Assembly: GCF_016863435.1 (NCBI RefSeq)
Contig: NZ_BOOW01000034.1
Location: 62,001 to 126,000 of the forward strand
Direction: 5' to 3'
DNA from: Sinosporangium siamense
Lineage (GTDB): Bacteria > Actinomycetota > Actinomycetes > Streptosporangiales > Streptosporangiaceae
Length of the DNA stretch: 64,000 nt
Shown: positions 9,630 to 18,079 of the stretch, one piece after another
Layout of the letters: each line of letters starts with the position of its first letter
Numbering within the stretch: the stretch's first letter is position 1
Position numbers and translations under genes: made by a program
The notes under the pieces: model-generated
What the model was told of the DNA's origin: nothing
The model's input: only the letters and a program-made list of their open reading frames with translations
Database searches by the model: none

Positions 9630-11186
9630 TCAGCCCTTCGGCGCGACGGTGATGAAGGCGGTCGCGCCGATCGAGGCGTAGCCGCGGGCGTCGTCCCGCA
9701 CCGCCCACACGGCCGCGTAGTCGGTGAGGGTGGCGAGCGGGGCGTCCTTCTCGAAGATCGCGTTCACCCCGGCGTAGGCGTCCTTCAGGTTCGCCTCGTC
9801 GGTCGCGGTGAGCGCCTCGTCCACCGCGGCCTCGGCTTCGGCCGACTTGTAGCCCGTGTAGCACGAGAGGAAGCCGTAGGAGTGCGACAGGCAGTATTGC
9901 GGCGTCGCGTCGGGGACGTCGGCGTAGGCGCCGAAGTAGCCCAGCGCGAGCTGGAAGTCACCCTTGCCGAGGCGGTCGTACAGTGTGATCGTCTCAAGCG
10001 GCTGAATCGAGACGTTGACCCCGATCTCCTTCAGGTTCTGCTCGATGACCGTGGCCGAGGAGGACTGCCATCCCGAGCTGCCGTCGAGGAGAAGTGAGAG
10101 CGAGCAGCCGTTCTCGCATGCGGTGCCCTTGAGCAGTTCCTTGGCGACCGCCGGGTCCGCACCTGTGTTCCCCGGCTTGGCGCCGATCGACGTGGTCGGG
10201 AGCAGGCCGGCGTTCGGCGGCATCGCTCCCGCCCAGGCGATCTGGCTGATCTTGTTGCGGTCGAGCGCGAGGGAGACGGCCTTGCGCACTTTCACGTCGG
10301 TCAGCGGAGCGGTGTTGTCGCTGAACGTCAGCTGCGTGATGATCATGGACGGGTTCGCGTGCACGCTCACCCCCGGCAGGGACTGCGAGATCGCCTGGAC
10401 ACCGATGTCGACGGCGAGGTCGGCCTGGCCGCCGCGCACCTGGGTTAGCCGACCGGCGGCGTCGGGGACGACGGTGAACGAGATCTTCCGCACCGACGGT
10501 TCGGGGCCTGCATAGGCGGCGTTGCGGGTCAAGGCGTAGGAGTTGCCCTTGACGTCGCCTTCGACGACATACGGCCCGGCGAGTGTCGGGGACGAGGGGA
10601 TCGCTCCCTTGGCGCCGATCTCCGACTTCTTCAGGATTGAGAACTCCGGGAACGAGAGCATCATCTCGAACGACGGGAACGCCCGGCTGAAGGTGAATTC
10701 GAGGGTGGCCGAATCGATCACGGTCACCTTCCGCACCGGCGCGAACTCGCCGGCGTAGACGTTGGACTCGAACGTGCGCGCCCGCTCGAATGTGGCGGCG
10801 ACATCGGCCGAGGTCAGCGGGCTGCCGTCACTGAAGGTGAGGCCGTCCTTGAGGGTGACCTTGTAGGACTTGCCGTCCGCAGCGAGCTCGCCGGACTTGG
10901 CGAGGCCCGGTGTCGCCTTCTTGCCGTCGTAGTCGAGGGCGAAGAGGGTGCCCCCGACCAGGCTGAGGACCTGGACCTCGGTGACGCCGGAGGCGACCAG
11001 CGGGTCGATGCTGTCGACCTTGCTCGGCACGGCGACCTTCAGATCGGCGCGCTCGGGCTTCGCCGAGATCGCCTTGGAGTCGATGCTGCCCTTGACGGTC
11101 GCCTCCGGGGTGGCGGCCTGACCTCCACAGCCGGCGGCCAGGGTGACAACCCCAGCCACGGCGATCAGTGTGGATCGGAGTCTCAT
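9630..11186 (-). CDS. ABC transporter substrate-binding lipoprotein (SBP_bac_5 family)
   Basis: A 518-residue family 5 solute-binding protein. The signal peptide ends in a lipobox L-A-A-G-C with Cys20 as the lipidated residue. The family opening ('PSKVDSIDPLVASGVTE') and the 'L-K-D-G-L-T-F-S-D-G-S-P-L-T-S-A-D-V' motif are clear. Such proteins bind peptides, opines, nickel chelates or other amino compounds outside the membrane and deliver them to DppB/C-type permeases, which are encoded just downstream. ATG 11186 is preceded by AGGAAGG. As first gene of the importer block it has the longest upstream gap (149 bases), where an internal promoter may lie. Confidence 0.93.
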   Translation of the reverse strand: MRLRSTLIAVAGVVTLAAGCGGQAATPEATVKGSIDSKAISAKPERADLKVAVPSKVDSIDPLVASGVTEVQVLSLVGGTLFALDYDGKKATPGLAKSGELAADGKSYKVTLKDGLTFSDGSPLTSADVAATFERARTFESNVYAGEFAPVRKVTVIDSATLEFTFSRAFPSFEMMLSFPEFSILKKSEIGAKGAIPSSPTLAGPYVVEGDVKGNSYALTRNAAYAGPEPSVRKISFTVVPDAAGRLTQVRGGQADLAVDIGVQAISQSLPGVSVHANPSMIITQLTFSDNTAPLTDVKVRKAVSLALDRNKISQIAWAGAMPPNAGLLPTTSIGAKPGNTGADPAVAKELLKGTACENGCSLSLLLDGSSGWQSSSATVIEQNLKEIGVNVSIQPLETITLYDRLGKGDFQLALGYFGAYADVPDATPQYCLSHSYGFLSCYTGYKSAEAEAAVDEALTATDEANLKDAYAGVNAIFEKDAPLATLTDYAAVWAVRDDARGYASIGATAFITVAPKG

Positions 11187-11334
11187 TCGTCTGCCTTCCT
11201 GGAGCAGCGGACGTCGTATACCGAAGACGGAATTTGTGGAGATTGTGGTAGACGAGCCGAGGGACGGAAATCGACGTTGGACGCCTGTTCGAGGGCCTGT
11301 TATGGACGGTTGTCGGGCTGTCGCCGGTGCCGAG

Positions 11335-13293
11335 TCACTTGGACGGCAAATGTCGAGCCAAAAAATCGAGGATCCGGGCCCCGTGATCGACGAGCGCCCG
11401 CGGGTCGTGGACGCCGTGCCCCTCCTCCGGATAGATCACCAGCTCGGACTCGACGCCGTGCTCACGAAGGGCCCGGTGGTACATCAGCGCCTGCTCGGCC
11501 GGGGTCGCCAGGTCCTTGCCGCCGGCGATCAGCAGCACCGGAGCGCCGGCCAGTGCGGCACGGTGGAGCGGGCTGCGCGTCCGGTAGTCCGAGGACGGGT
11601 CCAGGGGATCTCCCTCCAGGCACATCCGGTCAAAGCCCGGCAGGTTGGACGCGTAGTGCTGGCTGACCCACTCCGTGACCGGCGACCGCGAAACGGACGC
11701 CGCGAAGACGTCGGTGGCGGTCACGAGCCAGGCCGCCATCAGCCCGCCGTAGCTGAGGCCGGAGACCGCGACACGGTCCGGATCCGCCAGGCCGGCGTCG
11801 ACCAGGTGCCGTACGCCGGAGATCAGGTCGGGCACGTCCCGTTCCCCGCACATGTCCTTCAGGCCGGCCCGGACGAACTCCTGACCGCGGCCGGTGCTGC
11901 CCCTGATGTTCGCGTGCAGTACGGCATAGCCGGCCGAGACGAGGAGCGGAGTCAGCGTGTCGCCGGTCATCCAGGAGTTCCGCCACGCCCAGACCGGGCC
12001 GCCGTGCACCTCGGCGACGAGCGGGAACGGTCCATCGCCGTCCGGGACCGCGAGGAACCCCTGGACGAGCGTCGAATCCGGCGCCTCCCACTCCACGGCA
12101 CGCATCGTTCCCGCGCGGGCGATCACGTCCTCGGCACCGGGTGCGCGCAGGTCCAGGCGGACGCGGGCTTCGCCGTACTCGATCACGGCGAGCGCGGGCG
12201 GACGCGCGTAGCTGTGCAAGGTGATGGCGACGGTCCCGCCTCCGGCGGCGAAGGTGGGGACCGGCTCGCCGCAGGTCTCCTCGGACTGCCAGAGAGTGGC
12301 GTTCCGTCCACTGGTGACGTCGTATGTCGCGATCACGGTGGTGAGGCCGCGCAGGCCGGCATAGGCCAGGACGGTCTCGTCGATCCAGTGCTGGTCACTG
12401 ACGTCCACCCCGTGGGTGTCGACCAGCTGCCAGTCGCCCCCGGCCGGCTCGAGGACATATAGGTATCCCGAGTCCAGGCCCCGGTCGCTCATCAGGCCGG
12501 CCACGACGGAGAGCCTGCTCCCGGACTGGTTCGCCCCGGGCATTGCCACCTGCGCCGCGGGACGCGGGAGCGGGGTCGAATCCATGCTTGCGAGGTCGAC
12601 CCGCACCAGGTCGGCCGTGTACCACGCGGACTCGTCGGGCGCGGCGGAGACGACGCACAGGAGCGCCCGGTCGCCCGCCCAGCACGCCTGCCACACGGTC
12701 TTGCCGTCCACCGGCCGCACGATCGCGCCGGTCGCCGGATCGAGGACAAGGGCACGCCGAGGGCCGTCGCCGTCGTGCTGCGGACTCAGGATGGGCCGCC
12801 ACGCGTCGTCCTCGGTCCGCTCCGACGGAATCCGGCCGGAGCCGAAGGCGTCCGAGAGGCTGGCGCCCGGCTCGGCGAGGCCGACCAGCAGCCGGCTTCC
12901 GTCGGGAGACCACGCGAGCGATTCGACGACACCGGCGGCCAGCGGGTGCGCCTCGCCGGTGAACGGACGGCTTGCGTCCCAGGGCCCCACGTGCACGGTG
13001 GGCCGGTCGGGGCCCTGCACCGCCCACGCGAGGCGGGTGCCGTCGGGCGACCACACGGGCAGTGTCGTTCCTGGCGACATGTGCAGTGCCTGGGTCTCCA
13101 GGTCGAGCACGCAGGCGGCCTGGGCGACGCCGCCGTCCTCGTCCGCGACGGCCCCGGCGAAGCCGACCCGCCTGCCGTCCGGCGAGACCGCGAGGCTTTC
13201 TGCGCTCGCCGGGACGTCACGGCCCGGCCGTCCGAGAGCCTCGTAGTGCTCCGCGGCCAGCTTGAGCAGGTGGCCGGGCAGGTCCGCGCTCAC
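11335..13293 (-). CDS. S9 family (prolyl oligopeptidase/acylaminoacyl-type) peptidase
   Basis: A 652-residue protein with a seven-bladed propeller-like N-terminal half (repeats such as 'LAVSPDGRRVGFAG', 'PVWSPDGTRLAW', 'LAWSPDGSRLLV') and a C-terminal alpha/beta-hydrolase domain. The nucleophile lies in G-L-S-Y-G-G (about Ser514), with an acid in 'GGKDLATP' and His in 'EEGHGVHDP'. It has no signal peptide and is probably cytoplasmic, where it would cleave a short peptide or acyl-amino conjugate brought in by the ABC importer. GTG 13293 overlaps the stop of the upstream FAD oxidase (GTGA). The same frame is open further upstream, but that part is shadow of the oxidase gene. Confidence 0.88.
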   Translation of the reverse strand: MSADLPGHLLKLAAEHYEALGRPGRDVPASAESLAVSPDGRRVGFAGAVADEDGGVAQAACVLDLETQALHMSPGTTLPVWSPDGTRLAWAVQGPDRPTVHVGPWDASRPFTGEAHPLAAGVVESLAWSPDGSRLLVGLAEPGASLSDAFGSGRIPSERTEDDAWRPILSPQHDGDGPRRALVLDPATGAIVRPVDGKTVWQACWAGDRALLCVVSAAPDESAWYTADLVRVDLASMDSTPLPRPAAQVAMPGANQSGSRLSVVAGLMSDRGLDSGYLYVLEPAGGDWQLVDTHGVDVSDQHWIDETVLAYAGLRGLTTVIATYDVTSGRNATLWQSEETCGEPVPTFAAGGGTVAITLHSYARPPALAVIEYGEARVRLDLRAPGAEDVIARAGTMRAVEWEAPDSTLVQGFLAVPDGDGPFPLVAEVHGGPVWAWRNSWMTGDTLTPLLVSAGYAVLHANIRGSTGRGQEFVRAGLKDMCGERDVPDLISGVRHLVDAGLADPDRVAVSGLSYGGLMAAWLVTATDVFAASVSRSPVTEWVSQHYASNLPGFDRMCLEGDPLDPSSDYRTRSPLHRAALAGAPVLLIAGGKDLATPAEQALMYHRALREHGVESELVIYPEEGHGVHDPRALVDHGARILDFLARHLPSK

Positions 13294-14510
13294 TCGTACT
13301 CCGGTGCGGCGTTGAGGATCTCGTCCTCGGTCATGTCCCTGCGCTCGAACCGGTCCACGGCGTAGACGGACGGGTCGACGTAGTCCACCGCGTTCCCGGC
13401 GACGAGGTCGGCGACCATCCGGGCGAGCCCGGGACCGTGCGTCACACCGGCCTCGTTGTCTCCCGCCATGACGTGCAGGCCGGGCACCTCGGGCACGGGG
13501 CCCGCGATGAACCGCCCGTCGGGCGTGTAGCACGGGACACCCTGAGTCCAGGCGGCGACCGAGCGGTCGCGGCCGTTGAGCAGCACGTCAAGGCGGGGCC
13601 CCAGCGCGGCGCTCATCGCGTCGACGAGTTCCTCGACCCGGGGGTGATCGCCGACCGCGATCCGGTCGGCATAAGCAGACAGGGGCGCGTAGCCGTCGGG
13701 ATTCCCCCAGGTGATCCCGCCGCGGTGTTCACGCAGCCATAGACCGTTCCATTCCGGGACCATGACGGTCGGCGACGACTCCGCGACTCCCGAAGGCGGC
13801 GAGACCACCCGGGACGCGATGACCCGCGCGATCGGCACGGCGGCCTGGAGCGGGCGCAGCAGCTCGTTGGTCCAGGCGCCACAGGCCAGGATCACCGTAC
13901 GGCTGCGCAGATCGCCGGCCGGGGTGCGGACACCGCGGACGCCGCGATCGTCGGCCAGAAGCCTGTTCACCGGGGCGCCGGACCGGATCTCGACGCCCTC
14001 GGCACCCGCCAGCGCGGCCAGCGCCCGGGTCGCCCGCCCGGCGCTGATCTGTATGCCGCCGGGGTGGAGGACGGCGGTGGTGACGGCGTCGGCGCTCAGG
14101 AGGTGCCCGGTGACCTTCGCGGTCTCCAGCGGGTCCAGGGCCCGGGTGCCTGCCGGAGCGAGCGGGTGGTCGGCCATCTTCGCCACGCGCGGCGCGCCGG
14201 CCTCGGAGGTGGCGACGAAGAGACTTCCGTTGCCGCGGTAGTCGATCGGCTTCCCGCGCTCGGACAACGAGCGGTAGAACCGCACGCCGTAGTCCTCAAG
14301 GGCGTAGTCGTCCGTCGAGGGGACCGGCATGTAGCCTGCCGTCCAATAGCCGACGAAGCCCGCACCCGAACCGGAGGTCCCCCGGCCGGGCTCACCGGCG
14401 TCGAGCATGACCACGCGGCCGATGCCCGCCTGCTGAAGGTGATTGGCGAGGGCGGCGCCGAAGATTCCCGCACCGACGACGATCGCGTCGGCATCCTGGT
14501 GGTCCGTCAT
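13290..14510 (-). CDS. FAD-dependent amine oxidase (DAO family), first gene of the unit
   Basis: A 406-residue DAO-superfamily oxidase. N-terminal FAD site G-A-G-I-F-G-A-A and 'VVMLDAGEPGRGTSG' are followed by a substrate domain and a C-terminal 'G-L-H-V-M-A-G-D-N-E-A-G-V-T-H-G-P' FAD segment. It is only distantly like the other DAO enzyme at 3.3-4.6 kb, so two successive C-N oxidations are plausible. ATG 14510 has a GGAGAG ribosome-binding site 4 bases away; the open frame upstream of it has no coding character. It leads the operon and overlaps the S9 peptidase start. Confidence 0.87.
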   Translation of the reverse strand: MTDHQDADAIVVGAGIFGAALANHLQQAGIGRVVMLDAGEPGRGTSGSGAGFVGYWTAGYMPVPSTDDYALEDYGVRFYRSLSERGKPIDYRGNGSLFVATSEAGAPRVAKMADHPLAPAGTRALDPLETAKVTGHLLSADAVTTAVLHPGGIQISAGRATRALAALAGAEGVEIRSGAPVNRLLADDRGVRGVRTPAGDLRSRTVILACGAWTNELLRPLQAAVPIARVIASRVVSPPSGVAESSPTVMVPEWNGLWLREHRGGITWGNPDGYAPLSAYADRIAVGDHPRVEELVDAMSAALGPRLDVLLNGRDRSVAAWTQGVPCYTPDGRFIAGPVPEVPGLHVMAGDNEAGVTHGPGLARMVADLVAGNAVDYVDPSVYAVDRFERRDMTEDEILNAAPEYE

Positions 14511-14562
14511 GGCTCTCCTTGCTGTGCGGACGGTGAGAGCCTGCCAGGAACGCCCATTCGGG

Positions 14563-14606
14563 GTCAATTGACGCTTGTCGGGCAGAACAGGACTTTCTAG
14601 TGACAA
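14563..14606 (-). promoter_or_regulatory. candidate operator upstream of the amine-oxidase operon
   Basis: The leader of the operon holds a perfect palindrome GTCAATTGAC (14563-14572) and a wider dyad TTGTC (14575-14579) / GACAA (14602-14606), 55-95 bases before the ATG. These are the only obvious dyads in the leader and could be sites for the operon's PucR regulator. No binding evidence; the -10 is not clear. Confidence 0.3.
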
Positions 14607-14661
14607 ATGCCTATGGGCACCGGCTGCCATTGCACTGGAGGGGAGATCGCGGTGTGTCTGA

Positions 14662-14693
14662 GGGCCCTGGCGCACCGTCCTGCACCAGGGCCC
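14662..14693 (-). terminator. hairpin terminator of the secreted protease gene
   Basis: An inverted repeat GGGCCCTGG (14662-14670) / CCAGGGCCC (14685-14693), extendable to 13 pairs with one mismatch, lies about 70 bases downstream of the protease stop on its strand and before the amine-oxidase operon. Confidence 0.65.
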
Positions 14694-14765
14694 GTGTCGT
14701 CATACCCGGCGAATAGGCGGCCTCCACCGAAAGTGGTTCAAGGCCGGAAGTCCTTGCACGAGGGG

Positions 14766-15584
14766 TCAGCCGTACTTACGGATCGTCGCGTGGATCCAGT
14801 CGGCGTAGGCGGGCACGTTGACGTAGAGGCCCGGGCCCGTCTCGCACGACGGGCTTGGGGCGCCCGGGCCTGAGGTGGCGCCGATGAGTTCCCACCTGCC
14901 GTCCCGGCCGCGCTGCATCTGGGGCGAGCCGGAGTCGCCGTTGCACGCCATGGCGTCGGGCACCCGGCTCACCGTGCACAGCCGGGCCTTGCCGGCGAAT
15001 CCCGGGGCGCACTCGGAGGCGGCGCCTATGCGGGTGTCGAGTTCCTGGAGGCGGTCGGCCATTCTCCAGTCGGCGGGGTTCTTGCTGGACACGGTGGTGC
15101 CGAAGCCGATGATCCGGGTCAGGCTGCCGGGCGGGCCCGGCTGCTCGGCGATCGGGATGGGCTTGTAGGAGACCGGGCGGTCCAGGCGGATCAGTCCGAT
15201 GTCGTCAGTGTTGGGCACGCCCGGGGTGAAGCGCGGGTGTATCACCTCCTTGACGATCTCGCGGACCGTGCCGCCGGACTGCCGGTGGTCGCTGCCGATC
15301 CGGACGGTTCCCTCCGGGATCGAGCCGGCCTCCGCGTTGAGGCAGTGGGCCGCGGTCACCACCCACTGCGGGTGGATCAGCGATCCTCCGCACACCTCGT
15401 CTCCGAGCCCCCGGCCGGGGGGCGAGATCTCGAGCGACGCCATGAACGGGTAGGACTCGGTGGAGTCCTTGCCGTTGATGATCGCTCGGGCGGTGCCGGC
15501 CGGCGCGGTGACGCAGACGGCGCCTGCCATCACGATGATGATGAAACGCGAGAGAGCACGATCGGGCGATTTACTACCAAACAT
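14766..15584 (-). CDS. secreted trypsin-like serine protease (S1 family)
   Basis: A 272-residue protein from ATG 15584 (a longer TTG start at 15620 is less likely). A signal peptide (basic start, hydrophobic 'FIIIVMAGAVCV', cleavage about 'TARA') is followed immediately by I-I-N-G, the activated N-terminus of S1 proteases. The triad is visible as His in T-A-A-H-C, Asp in T-D-D-I-G-L-I and Ser in G-D-S-G-S-P. Cysteine pairs fit a chymotrypsin fold. Because the mature N-terminus follows the signal peptide directly, the enzyme appears to lack a zymogen propeptide and would be active on export. A single gene with its own terminator. Confidence 0.9.
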   Translation of the reverse strand: MFGSKSPDRALSRFIIIVMAGAVCVTAPAGTARAIINGKDSTESYPFMASLEISPPGRGLGDEVCGGSLIHPQWVVTAAHCLNAEAGSIPEGTVRIGSDHRQSGGTVREIVKEVIHPRFTPGVPNTDDIGLIRLDRPVSYKPIPIAEQPGPPGSLTRIIGFGTTVSSKNPADWRMADRLQELDTRIGAASECAPGFAGKARLCTVSRVPDAMACNGDSGSPQMQRGRDGRWELIGATSGPGAPSPSCETGPGLYVNVPAYADWIHATIRKYG

Positions 15585-15741
15585 TTGGAATAAACCCTTA
15601 AATTGCGGATCGTGACGCAATCACGCTAGAAGTCACCACAATGCGTGGCGGGATGCCCTCCGGTCGGGCGGTGGGGGCAGCCTTCGTGATCGCCATTCGA
15701 GCCTGAGGCCGCGCGGTAAGGGCGCAGGTCGGGGCCAGAAT

Positions 15742-15773
15742 GGGCGTGAGGCGCCCTCATCCCGCTCACGCCC
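15742..15773. terminator. hairpin terminator between protease and LLM operon
   Basis: A 9-bp inverted repeat GGGCGTGAG (15742-15750) / CTCACGCCC (15765-15773) lies about 100 bases beyond the stop of the minus-strand LLM operon. The T's (TTTG) follow on the plus side. It probably ends the operon read from 21.5 kb. Confidence 0.5.
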
Positions 15774-15872
15774 TTTGTCCTCTCCCCCCACCATATGCGC
15801 CCGCCCCAGATGAGCTCCTTGGGTGCTCTCACCCAGGCGAACTCGATCGGTTCTCCACGCCGGCGAGGCCCT

Positions 15873-16832
15873 TCACGGCATTAGGCGCGCGGCCGCCCCC
15901 AGCAGGGCGTCGACGTCGATCTCCGGGTCGTCGCGGACGACCGCGACGTCCAGCCCCGCGGCGGCGAGGCGGCCGAGGGATCCGGCGGCCTCGGCAGCCG
16001 TGCCGCTCGCGGTGAACAGGTCGAGCAGATCGTCGTCCACGAGGTCCACGCGGGGTTTGCCCGACCGCCACCCCTCGCGGAAGGCCAGGCACAGGTCGGC
16101 GGACAGCCCGGCCGTGCGGGTGATCTCGTGGTCGCCGTGTACGCCCAGGTAGGTCGCCACCATGGGCCGGAGCCTCCCCCGCGCCGCAGAACGCGACACG
16201 CCCCCACCCTCAACCGATAGGCCGACATACGCTGACAATTCCATCGCGGCACCCAGGCGTCGCCGTACCGCCGCGATGTAGGGCGCCGAGGACAGGATCG
16301 ACAACAGCACCCCGTCCGCCCGCGAGGCCGCGACGTCGAGCGCCCGCGGGCCCTTCACGCCCAGCACGATCGGGGGCGCGGCGCGCGGCGGGACGAACGA
16401 GAGCCCCGCGTCGACCCGGAAGCCCTCGCCGGCGAACTCCACCCGCTCGCCCGTCAGCATCGCGCGGACGATGTCGACCGCCTCGGCGAGCCGCGTCACC
16501 GGCCGTTCGAAGGGGATGCCGAGCTGCTCGGTCATCCACCGCGCATTGCTCGCCCCCAGCCCGAGCACTCCCCGGCCGCCGCTGATCTCCTCCAGCGCGG
16601 CGAACTCCATGGCGATGAGCGCAGGATGCCGCGTCCACGGATTCACGACGCCGATGCCGACCCGGATGCGCGACGTCGCGGCGGCGATCGCCCCGGCGAG
16701 GGCGAACGCGCCGCGCTCGCAATAGTCCTCGGTCACCCACACCGTGTCGTATCCGGCGTCCTCCGCCTTACGCGCCACCTGTACGGCGGAGCCGGCGTGG
16801 CGGTGCCCCGAGATCGAGAAGGCGAGCCTCAC
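15873..16832 (-). CDS. LLM class flavin-dependent oxidoreductase (small)
   Basis: A 319-residue luciferase-like TIM-barrel protein. Typical features are 'A-R-K-A-E-D-A-G-Y-D-T-V-W-V-T-E-D', 'R-I-R-V-G-I-G-V-V-N-P-W-T-R-H-P' and 'G-R-G-V-L-G-L-G-A-S-N', the pattern of F420-dependent reductases/dehydrogenases (MER-like). FMN use cannot be excluded. GTG 16832 overlaps the stop of the PLP enzyme gene. Last gene of the five-gene operon; it would oxidise or reduce an intermediate. Confidence 0.9.
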   Translation of the reverse strand: MRLAFSISGHRHAGSAVQVARKAEDAGYDTVWVTEDYCERGAFALAGAIAAATSRIRVGIGVVNPWTRHPALIAMEFAALEEISGGRGVLGLGASNARWMTEQLGIPFERPVTRLAEAVDIVRAMLTGERVEFAGEGFRVDAGLSFVPPRAAPPIVLGVKGPRALDVAASRADGVLLSILSSAPYIAAVRRRLGAAMELSAYVGLSVEGGGVSRSAARGRLRPMVATYLGVHGDHEITRTAGLSADLCLAFREGWRSGKPRVDLVDDDLLDLFTASGTAAEAAGSLGRLAAAGLDVAVVRDDPEIDVDALLGAAARLMP

Positions 16833-18079
16833 CGGGCCGCCGTTTCGAGGGCGCTGTCCATCGCCGCCACGGTGGGCTCGATCACGGGGACGGCGGGCAG
16901 GGTCGCGGAGGTGGCGCCGATGTCCTTGAGACCGGTGGAGGTGCCGACGACGACCACCGTCGACCCCTCGGGCAGGCCGAGCTCCTCCACGGCCAGCACC
17001 GCCGTCACCGACGACGCCTCAAGATAGAGCCCGCTCTCCCGGCCCAGGCGGCGCTGCGCGTCGAGGATGCGCGTGTCGTCGCCGACGGGCACGGCGGCGC
17101 CGCCGCTCGCCCGCAGGGCCGCGAGGCCCTGGTAGGTGCCGTACGGCGAGCCGATGGAGAAGGCGACCGTGGCGTCGGCCGGCACCGGGCCCGGCGTGTC
17201 AGTGCCGGCGGCGAGGGCGCCCGCGTGGGGCCCGAACCGCTCGGCAGCGATCATGCGTGGCATATGGGGTGCCACGCCCAGGGTGACGAGGTCGGCGAAG
17301 CCGCGCTGGATGCCGGCCAGGCCGTCGGCATAGGAGACGGGCACGACGACGACGTCGGGGACCGCGCCGAGGTCGGAGACGATCTCATAGGCGATGGTCT
17401 TGTAACCGTCGACGCCGAACCCGATGGAGCCCACCGGCGGGGCGGCGTGGCCGGACAGGGCCAGCCAGCCGCGCTTCTCCACCAGCTCCCGCATGAGGGT
17501 CCACCGGTCGGGGGCGTGCTCCAGGGCCACGACGCGGGCACCGTACACCTGCATGAGGGTCTTCATGGCCTCGGGCACCGACGCCACGGTGAGCACGACA
17601 CACGGCAGCCCCGCGCGGGCGGCGTAGGCGGCGACGGCGGCACCGTGGTTGCCGGTGCTCGCCACGACGACCGCCTCCACGCCGAGCTCGACCGCCTTGG
17701 TGACCGCGACCGAGGCCAGCCTGTCCTTGTAGGACCAGGTGGGGTTGCGCGTCTCGTCCTTCACGTGGAGGCCGCCGAGTCCGAGCCGCGCGGCGGTGCG
17801 CTCCAGGGGGACGAGCGGTGTGCCGCCCTCGCCGAGGCTCACCGCCGGGGTGCCGGGGCGCAGCGGCAGCAGCGCCCGGTGCCGGAACAGGCCGGGCTGA
17901 TCGCCCGCCAGGGGCAGCCCGGCGCCGCGCGGCACGTCGTAGACGGGCAGGACGTTGCTCGGCGCGCCGTCGAGCTCGCAGGCCGGGCAGCCCCGCCCGA
18001 CCAGCGGCAGCGACGGGTCGGGGTAGGGGGCGGCGCAGCGGACGCAGGCCAGGGACCCGGTGTAGTAGGAGGCGGTCAC
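16829..18079 (-). CDS. threonine-synthase-like PLP-dependent enzyme with N-terminal zinc-ribbon-like motif
   Basis: A 416-residue fold-type II PLP enzyme. Residues ~10-40 hold two Cys pairs (C-V-R-C and C-P-A-C), as in threonine synthase and related lyases. The PLP lysine is in 'N-P-T-W-S-Y-K-D-R-L'; the phosphate-binding stretch is 'A-S-T-G-N-H-G-A-A-V'. The setting inside a permease/LLM/M24 operon makes a role in threonine biosynthesis unlikely; beta-elimination or beta-replacement (ammonia-lyase type) on a breakdown product is more plausible. GTG 18079 overlaps the M24 stop (GTGA), and its own stop overlaps the LLM start. Confidence 0.85.
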   Translation of the reverse strand: MTASYYTGSLACVRCAAPYPDPSLPLVGRGCPACELDGAPSNVLPVYDVPRGAGLPLAGDQPGLFRHRALLPLRPGTPAVSLGEGGTPLVPLERTAARLGLGGLHVKDETRNPTWSYKDRLASVAVTKAVELGVEAVVVASTGNHGAAVAAYAARAGLPCVVLTVASVPEAMKTLMQVYGARVVALEHAPDRWTLMRELVEKRGWLALSGHAAPPVGSIGFGVDGYKTIAYEIVSDLGAVPDVVVVPVSYADGLAGIQRGFADLVTLGVAPHMPRMIAAERFGPHAGALAAGTDTPGPVPADATVAFSIGSPYGTYQGLAALRASGGAAVPVGDDTRILDAQRRLGRESGLYLEASSVTAVLAVEELGLPEGSTVVVVGTSTGLKDIGATSATLPAVPVIEPTVAAMDSALETAAR

